Shown here one piece after another: positions 26,926 through 33,407 of a stretch of 33,407 bases of DNA. The notes under the pieces were generated by a model, which was given only the letters and a program-made list of their open reading frames with translations, was not told the origin of the DNA and did no database searches. Location of the stretch: the NCBI GenBank assembly GCA_014885115.2, contig WKLE02001284.1, forward strand, positions 1 through 33,407, in the 5' to 3' direction. A program made the translations under genes and the position numbers. The first letter of the stretch is position 1. Each line of letters opens with the position of its first letter. The stretch comes from Asterionellopsis glacialis (Eukaryota > Bacillariophyta > Plagiogrammaphyceae > Rhaphoneidales > Asterionellopsidaceae).

Positions 26926-28485
26926 GTCGTTTTAACAGGCTGGTTGTTGACTATTGTTGGTACAAAGCTGGCCTATCACAAAATTTTGAAAATTATGATG
27001 TATTATACATCATGTTCTTCCGTAAAGCGATAATTTTCCACGGCGTTATTTCTTACTAGCTTCGTGATTATTGAATAGAGCCTGATACATTTTGTACAAA
27101 AGGCACCGGACCGATGACTGAAATTACTGCACGGCTCCTCACAATTTCTTTCTTTTCTGTCTAGAACTTGACGAACCTGACCGAACAAGCAAACAAGTCT
27201 ACAATCAAACGAAGTACAGCACTGTAGACCGTTTCTATGCTTTTTTATTCAGTCTAAAATATCATCATATTTGAAATCAAATAGCTATTTAACTTAATAT
27301 TTACAGTATTACTAAGATGAACATTGATACAAGATATTTTTCTAAAAACACATATTGGATTTCTTCAAAACAATATTCTGATACAGTCAGGGTGCGCATA
27401 TTCTATAATATTGCTCTTTGCCTCATATTCCTACCAGTACATTGTGTATTTCCGGTAGGGAAAGAATCTTTTAACATGACGGCTTGTAGTGCATAAATCA
27501 CGTATTGAAGTCCTGCTGTAGTCTCTGTCCAGAACAGGCATGCATCACTGCTCCGGAAGGGATTATTATCAGGGACTTACAAAGCGTATCTCCCTGACCA
27601 TTATCATGAAGAACACCAAATGATTATCTTACCAGATCTTGAAAGGGATCAACTCGCGCACTTTTCTACAGGGGAATTCCGGATATCCCTTTTATCTTTC
27701 AAATATCAACGACATTCTTTCAATTTAGTAAGCGCTAAATTAGTTCCTAATATAAAATACAAGTGTGCTTGAACTTGCAGTGCCTGGAATTTTTCAAAAC
27801 ATTGTGGCTTCGGACGTTTCTTCTTCTCAAGGGTGTAAGTCCGACTTTGGACTACGCCTGTAGGAATAGTATCCTCCGATTGTGCCACTATCAGAATTAG
27901 AAACAGGAATTGAACTAGATTCTAGTCAAACAAGGGTTACGGATTAAGCACCAATCCCTTTCGTACCCGGTCAGAAATTTCATTGAATAGTATACAGAGA
28001 CAGTGATGAGGAGCTAGGGTTGATGCCTAGCTCTGCAACCATTAGGACTCATTTCCAATGTTGGAAAATAAAAAAACTGGTCAGAGAGCATTAACTCTAG
28101 GTTCGGCAGAGATTTGATGTGAAAGAATTTCAAAACTAAACCCTTCGTATCACATTGTTAAGGAGGATCTGATTGAATTAGCTAGCTCAAAGTTTACCAA
28201 AACAATTCACATGGAAGCATAAGAGAAATGAACAAAAAAAATGTACTTTGGTTTGCATTACGCATTTCAATCATTTGTTTAATTATAACTATCAACTACT
28301 TGACGAATTGTTACTAAGTATTATGTGTACAACTAATTCTCTGTGATACATAAACATGAGATGCAGCAATTGCTCAAGACTTTCTATGAGAAATTTGACA
28401 TCAATATTTCAAATCTCCATGAGTTTAAGATCGTCAAAAATGAAACAGAAGAACGAACAGGCTTGATCTTATCACATTCTATCTT
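26926..28485. other. Intergenic region without recognisable gene
   Basis: About 1.6 kb with only short, unconvincing frames (27003-27188 and 27706-27888, minus). A small hairpin GAGCTAGG / CCTAGCTC with a 7-nt loop lies at 28011-28033. I could not identify a tRNA, snRNA or transposon; degraded mobile DNA is possible but unsupported. Confidence 0.45.
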
Positions 28486-28947
28486 TTAAAGCAATCCCAA
28501 TCCAGTAGCAAGAATGGCACCAACAGCAATCGAGCTTTCTTGGGTAAAAAACTTGTTTCCGCTGGAAGTCTCACGAACATTTAGTTCGGTTAGATCCTGG
28601 TCGTTATTTTCTATTCGGGTAGTGTCTTCTTCAAAACCTTCGGCGCTACCAAATGCTTCAAAATCAGCTTCGTTAGGTGCATCAGCTCCATCAGGTGCTT
28701 GATTCCACGCTGCTTCTTTGTCTGTTTCAGGGTTTTCTTCCTTGCACTTTTTGGTTCTTCTCCTATTAGTTTTTGATTCTGTGCAGTCTTTTTTCGTCTT
28801 TTTGTCGTCCTTTGTCGCCAAAAACGTGTCAACTTCCAAGTTACGGCGTTTCCTGATTCCCCTAACCTTCGAAGTGGTTTTCCCTGCTGCACTGGCGGTG
28901 TTTGCGACAACGACGACCGCAAGCGACAATATCAGCCTGGACTTCAT
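28486..28947 (-). CDS. Small secreted protein with C-terminal hydrophobic (GPI-like) tail
   Basis: 153 aa from a true ATG. Signal peptide MKSRLILSLAVVVVANTASA, then a basic stretch (SKVRGIRKRRNLE and a KDDKKTKKDC / KTNRRRTKKC region with two Cys 15 residues apart), then an acidic half (NEADFEAFGSAEGFEED), and a short hydrophobic end, SSIAVGAILATGLGLL, resembling a GPI-anchor signal. No known domain. The layout (signal, charged disordered body, hydrophobic end) resembles the secreted protein encoded at 25343-26542, though the sequences do not match. Possibly cell-surface; function unknown. Confidence 0.68.
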   Translation of the reverse strand: MKSRLILSLAVVVVANTASAAGKTTSKVRGIRKRRNLEVDTFLATKDDKKTKKDCTESKTNRRRTKKCKEENPETDKEAAWNQAPDGADAPNEADFEAFGSAEGFEEDTTRIENNDQDLTELNVRETSSGNKFFTQESSIAVGAILATGLGLL

Positions 28948-29579
28948 TTTTGAATAGGTTGTGTGGAATACTGTGGATCTGGATCAATGTTCAGAATATT
29001 AAGAGATGGTTTGTGTGGTGTAATGAAAATATGTTTTCAATTGGATTTTTGACTGCTTTCTTCATCGCCAAATTATGCGAACTGGGACCTGGGGGCTTCG
29101 CTTTTCGGACAACGACAATAAAGGCCTGCCCGCTTGCAGAATATATTTGTTTAGATATTAACCATCCATATACCATATGTAATCCGTACTATATAAATCG
29201 ACATCGAACTAATCAATAAGTTACTTAATGGTGGAAAATCGTTTATAATATAATAATGTAAACCTACAAATTGCTCGAGGATTATTTGCCGGTGGGATCG
29301 ACTTGGGATCGTCAGATTTGAATGATTGAGTCCCTCTAAATCGCTGAAATTCTAACGGTACAAGGCTGGGTAGTGGCATCCTCAAATATATATAATACTA
29401 CTGTATTGGAGATCATAATATCAATGTATATATCTTTTTTACGTCTGCACTTTTCTTTCTGATATATAGGAATATCTGATAAACACTATTAGGTATGCTA
29501 AGTGAGACACACGAACAGAGCCAGGCAGTCAGAAGACTTCAAAATTGACTCAATAGTAAATACAGTGTAATAAATAATA
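28948..29579. other. Intergenic region between the small secreted protein and FCP genes
   Basis: No gene seen. It should contain the promoter of the secreted-protein gene. AT-rich words including ATATATATAATAC occur near 29390. A 105-codon frame at 28902-29219 overlaps the secreted-protein signal region antisense and has no coding character. Confidence 0.45.
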
Positions 29580-29775
29580 ACGTACTGTACCAGGTACAGT
29601 TCCTCTATATGGAATACCCAACCAGGTACAAGTTCGGGTCCTACAGGTACAGTACCAGGTACCAGTTACCTGGTTACAGGTACAACAGGACTACCTGATA
29701 CCCCAGGTACCTGGTAGAGGTAGACCTAGGAATACCTGGTACACCTTTTGTACCAGGTACACATCTACAGTACGG
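29580..29775. repeat. GGTACC/CAGGTAC palindromic cluster upstream of FCP
   Basis: The densest cluster in the window: ACGTACTGTACCAGGTACAG, GTCCTACAGGTACAGTACC, AGGTACCAGTTACCTGG, CCCCAGGTACCTGGTAGAGG, TAGACCTAGGAATACCTGG and TTGTACCAGGTACAC. It lies 315-510 bp upstream of the FCP start codon. Many units are perfect or near-perfect inverted repeats that could pair with each other. Confidence 0.75.
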
Positions 29776-30089
29776 TATTTTACTCGCCGCCGTGGTCTTG
29801 CTTGCCGTCCGGTCTTCCGGGAAAATCAGTTTCTCCTTCAGAGTGGATACCGCGTGACTTGAAGATGTCAGCACGATGTCAACGCAACTGGGAAACCCGG
29901 ATACACCAATTGAAATAAAGACCCGGAAAAGTTGAATGAAGATCTTCCATTCTTTGTACCAAATCTACAGAATTTCTACAAGGTTTTCGAACTTGGATGT
30001 GCTAGGGTTCTTCCTCGAAGTTTTGGAGTTGCCGATCTTTTGGATTTCTTCACAGTCTCACAATTCTTTCGTGAAAAGTATATCCCAAC

Positions 30090-30680
30090 ATGAAGACCGC
30101 CATCCTTGCCACCCTTATCGCCTCTGCCGCTGCCTTCGCACCTAACGCCAAGGTTGCCAAGACCACCTCCTTGAACGCCTTCGAGGATGAACTTGGTGCC
30201 CAGCCTCCTCTTGGATTCTTCGATCCTCTTGGACTTGTTGCCGATGGTGACCAAGAAAAGTTCGACCGTCTTCGTTACGTCGAGCTCAAGCACGGACGTA
30301 TCTCCATGCTTGCCGTTGTCGGATACCTTGTTGCCGAAAACGGAATCCGTCTTCCCGGTGATATCGACTACGAAGGTCTTGCATTCGCTGATGTCCCCAA
30401 CGGTTTCGCCGCCTTCAACACCATCCAAGGTGCTGGTATTGCCCAAATCGTTGCCTTCATTGGTTTCCTTGAACTTGCTGTCATGAAGGACATCACCGGA
30501 GGAGAATTCGTCGGTGACTTCCGTAACGACGCCCTTGACTTCGGCTGGGACACCTTTGATGAAGAAACCAAGCTTCAAAAGCGTGCCATCGAGCTCAACC
30601 AAGGCCGTGCCGCCCAAATGGGAATCCTCGCCCTTATGGTCCACGAACAACTTGGAGTCTCCCTCATCCCCTCTGTTTAA
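30090..30680 (+). CDS. Fucoxanthin chlorophyll a/c-binding protein (FCP, LHC family)
   Basis: 196 aa. Bipartite plastid leader MKTAILATLIASAAA|FAP with the diatom ASAFAP cleavage motif, mature N terminus around LNAFEDELG. Three LHC helices: helix 1 with VELKHGRISMLAVVGYLVAE (Glu65/Arg70 as the chlorophyll ligand and salt-bridge pair), helix 2 around ~110-132 (GAGIAQIVAFIGFLELAVM) and helix 3 with AIELNQGRAAQMGILALMVH (Glu168/Arg173). It binds chlorophyll a, c and fucoxanthin in the thylakoid antenna. The length and PPLGFFDPLGL N terminus are typical of the Lhcf group. Codons end mostly in C or G, unlike the other genes here, as expected for a highly expressed antenna gene. No intron. This gene is the best single evidence that the window is from a diatom. 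Confidence 0.96.
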   Translation: MKTAILATLIASAAAFAPNAKVAKTTSLNAFEDELGAQPPLGFFDPLGLVADGDQEKFDRLRYVELKHGRISMLAVVGYLVAENGIRLPGDIDYEGLAFADVPNGFAAFNTIQGAGIAQIVAFIGFLELAVMKDITGGEFVGDFRNDALDFGWDTFDEETKLQKRAIELNQGRAAQMGILALMVHEQLGVSLIPSV

Positions 30681-31909
30681 ATTTTCTTGTGAAGCGAACG
30701 CTAATTTAAGACAGCAGTCATTCTAAGCACTAGGGTGACTTTTTGTCACATTCTGATCCAAACTCTTAAGAGGCCTTTTCATTGTGATTGGCATTCTCCG
30801 CTGACAGACACGACCTGACCCATCCTGTTAAGCTACATAACCACGAATAGATATTCCAAGTTATACGGTTATCTTATCTTTTAGTGTGATTATTGCCCCT
30901 ATCTGTTCTGTATTCTTTCTTAATCGAGTAGACCAGGATATGTTTCCCTGATATTAGACAAAATTTCCAAGCAGTGTCAAGATCGTCCGTGATGTGTTGC
31001 TACCAGTTCACTAGTATGCCTGAGCGCCATTCATTGTGGGTTGTCCCTGCCTGAAAGAGGGGTGAAGGAAGAAGTATTTTAAAGATTTGTTTAACAGACT
31101 TCAAGATGAAGTGAAAATTTTTATCACTTCTACTATGGGTCCTACAGGTACGACTCTGCAGTGATGTCCTACTTACGGGACCTCGTACAGGTTTCAAATC
31201 TTCAAGCGAACAGTCCATACGAAAGCTCCATGAAAGACCATGCAAGACGACACTTAACCAAGTACGGTAAGCTTGTTTCTTATTTTTAATTTTAGTTTGT
31301 ACCCACAGTCCTTACTCATATCTGGTAACCTCTCCCTTGACTTGTAATATTGGTACTTTCTCTAATCTTTTCTGAGATTTCCTTGACAAGCAGCAGATAT
31401 CAGAACAGAATATCCTGCTGTATCACTCCCAGCTATTCCGCAATACTAGAGGATTACAGTCCTCTTCTTACATTTGAAGTTTGGCACCAGTCCTTGCCAT
31501 AGAGATCTGATCTCTGCAAGAAGGATATTGGATTCCTTGGCCTGAATGGATCATTCGATGCCATTGGTTCCATCCCATGCAAGTAAACATTTGACATTGT
31601 ATCACTTTCAGATTAATGCCACTTTATCAAAGGTGAGTACCAAATGTTGACCATTAATGCTGTCCTCATCTGTTGCTAGAATTGTCACACTAATGCAGTA
31701 AAACTGATTACTGCTAGTCTCTAGATAAAGCTATACAGTATCATGCCACAAATGTTCAAAACCAGCAGCGGCAGGCACAATAACCTTCTACATTCATTTC
31801 TTCAGTTTACATCAAATGGTGACTAGAAATCATACAACTGCCTCTGCTCTTTAATCTTCCTGCTCTTTTGAGGAACTCAGAACCATGAATTTCATTTCTG
31901 AACAGTCAA
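30681..31909. other. Intergenic region with FCP 3' flank
   Basis: No supportable gene. Short palindromic words GGGTCCTACAGGTACGAC and ACGGGACCTCGTACAGG occur at 31138-31192. Around 31380-31620 a plus-strand reading gives broken peptide pieces (e.g. CHRDLISARRILDS) that could be a decayed mobile element, but stops interrupt it and I cannot name a family. Confidence 0.4.
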
Positions 31910-33407
31910 GGAAGCCTAAAATATTGGTAAAGAAAAAGGCAAAAGAGTATTTGATGCAAAATATTGGGTCATTGGTAAAACCTGTTCAAAACATTTTCAC
32001 CAAGAAGGACCCTAATAGGCAGGCTGTAAACAGAGTGTAGCAGGGCCCTAAAAAATGGGTAATTGTAATCAAAGAATGTTCTTTTTGTTGTTGTGGTTTT
32101 GTCCATGGACCTTAAAAGATTAGTAAGGCAATAGGTAAAAGTGTTTGATGCAAAATATTGTCATTTGTTAGACCTTTTGTGATTTTAATTGGCACCAGGC
32201 AGGCACCTGTTAGGCAGGCAAACAGGGTGTGACAGGGACCCAAAAGATGCATCAATATTTGTTAAAAAATGTTCCTTTTTTGTTATGATTTTGTCCATGG
32301 AGCTTAAAAAATTGACTTTGATTCAAACTCTTCTCATTGGTTGGATCTTTTGTAATTTTTTTCACAAAGAAGGACCCTAATAGGCAGGCTGTAAACAGGG
32401 TGTGGCAAGGCCCTAAAAGATGGGTGATTGTAGTCAAAGTATGTTCTTTTTTTGTTGTGGTTTTGTTCATGGAGCTGAAAAGATTGGTAAAGCAATAGGT
32501 AAAAGTATTTGATGCAAAATATACTGTCATTGGTTAGACCTTTTGTGATTTTATTTTGCACCAGGCAGGCCCCGGTAAGGCAGAAAAACACACTGGCTGA
32601 TATCTGATGCAAAATTTTGTCATTGGTAGGACCTGTTCAAAACATTTTCACCAAGAAGGACCCTAATAGGCAGGATGTAGACAGGCTGTAGAAGGAACCT
32701 AAAGAATGGGTGATGGTACTCAAAGTATGTCCTTTTTTTGTTATGCTTTTGTTCATGGAGCTGAAAAGATTCATAAAGCAATAGGTAAAAGTGTTAAATG
32801 CAAAATATTCTCATTGGTTAGACCTTTTGTGATTTTATTTTGCACCAGACAGGCAAACAGGGTGTGATAGGGACATAAAAGATGCATCATTATTTGTTTA
32901 AAAATGTTCCTTTTTTGGTTATGGTTTTGTCTATGGAGCTTAAATTGTTGGTAAATATTAAAACATAAGTATTTGATCCAAAATCTTGTCATTGGTTGGG
33001 CCTTTTGCAATTTTTTTTTCACCAAGAAGGACCCTAATATGCAGGTTGTAAACAGAGTGTAGCAGGGCCCTAAAAGATGGGTGATTGTAGTCAAAGAATG
33101 TTCTTTTTGTTATTGTGGTTTTGTTCATGGAGCTGAAAAGATTGGTAAAGCAATAGGTAAAAGTATTTGATGCAAAATATTCTCATTGGTTGGACCTTTT
33201 TTTTATTTTATTTTGCACCAGAAAGGCAAACAGGGTGTGACAGGGACCTAAAAGCAGATGCATCATTATTTGTTTAAAAATGTTCCTTTTTTGGTTATGG
33301 TTTTGTCCATGACACTTAAAATATTAGTTAATATTAAAAAAAATTGTTTTTCATCTAAAATCTTGTCATTGGATGGATTTTTTGCAATTTTGTTTTTCAC
33401 CAAGAAG
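31910..33407. repeat. Dimeric satellite array (A about 195 bp, B about 170-182 bp)
   Basis: Two related monomers alternate. A units start with CACCAAGAAGGACCCTAATA-like sequence at 31998, 32363 (variant CACAAAGAAGG), 32649, 33020 and 33398; B units start with CACCAGGCAGG-like sequence at 32193, 32559, 32843 and 33216. A lengths are 195, 196, 194 and 196 bp; B lengths are 170, 90 (internal deletion), 177 and 182 bp. Both share TTTGATGCAAAATATTGTCA, CATTGGTTGGACCTTTTG and TTATGGTTTTGTCCATGGAG, so A and B are diverged copies of one ~185-bp unit. The array enters at ~31910 and runs off the right edge. The short open frames inside it recur with the repeat and are not genes. Confidence 0.9.

Noticed and set aside
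27706..27888. 60-codon minus frame, possibly part of a mobile element
   Set aside because: Too short and without a retroelement or transposase motif.
28011..28033. Hairpin GAGCTAGG/CCTAGCTC considered as part of a tRNA or terminator
   Set aside because: No T-loop, anticodon arm or CCA-end context; an isolated 8-bp stem is expected by chance at this length.
29976..30650. 224-codon minus-strand open frame over the FCP gene
   Set aside because: It is the exact antisense shadow of a clear FCP gene and arises from FCP codon bias; it has no family features.
32189..33094. Open frames of 63-107 codons in the right-hand repeat array
   Set aside because: They recur with each satellite unit, contain no domain and are disrupted in other copies.

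Overview
This window looks like nuclear DNA of a diatom. The best evidence is a fucoxanthin chlorophyll a/c-binding protein (FCP) at 30090-30680 whose leader carries the diatom plastid cleavage motif (ASAAA|FAP). Two more proteins have similar leaders: an SDR with TTQA|WVAP and a small ferredoxin with VHG|FSM. The few GT-AG introns I can place are short (105-179 bp). Coding density is moderate, intergenic DNA is AT-rich, and FCP has a distinct G/C-ending codon bias. A raphid pennate of the Fragilariopsis/Pseudo-nitzschia kind would fit, but the species cannot be fixed from sequence alone.

Layout. 1-1385 holds only a possible WD40-type relic. Next is a minus-strand block: a ubiquitin-conjugating enzyme fused to a YecM-like domain (1386-2717), a mitochondrial bS18-like ribosomal protein (3164-4303), a very large PPR-like organellar protein (4832-8374) and a plastid-targeted SDR (8866-9849). 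The SDR is divergent from a two-exon plastid thioredoxin-like [2Fe-2S] ferredoxin (10455-10922). A TRM13-type tRNA methyltransferase (11171-12486, minus) and a TALE homeodomain protein that continues into a multi-pass membrane domain (13593-15370, minus) follow. After a 1.7 kb AT-rich gap come a CASP-type golgin (17759-20215, plus), a secretory prolyl 4-hydroxylase with an N-terminal VHL-beta-like domain (20492-22203, minus) and, divergent from it, a flavin amine/polyamine oxidase (22665-25196). Two acidic secreted proteins with GPI-signal-like tails (25343-26542 and 28486-28947, minus) precede the FCP. The right end is a dimeric satellite array (about 195 + 175 bp) that runs off the window.

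The most interesting points are three unusual domain architectures. The first is an E2 fused to YecM. The second is a prolyl hydroxylase carrying a hydroxyproline-reader-like domain, so a possible writer plus reader in one secreted protein. The third is a membrane-anchored TALE homeodomain protein. In addition, clusters of short palindromic words (GGTACC, AGGTCCT, TACCGGTA, TCTCTAGAGA types) recur in the intergenic DNA just upstream of most start codons and look like a shared promoter architecture.

The genes do not form one pathway; this is an ordinary eukaryotic gene neighbourhood. Themes that recur are organelle targeting (bS18, PPR, SDR, ferredoxin, FCP) and the secretory pathway (CASP golgin, P4H, two secreted proteins). 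Several start codons were moved inward to the first true ATG, because the longest open frames begin at GTG or TTG.
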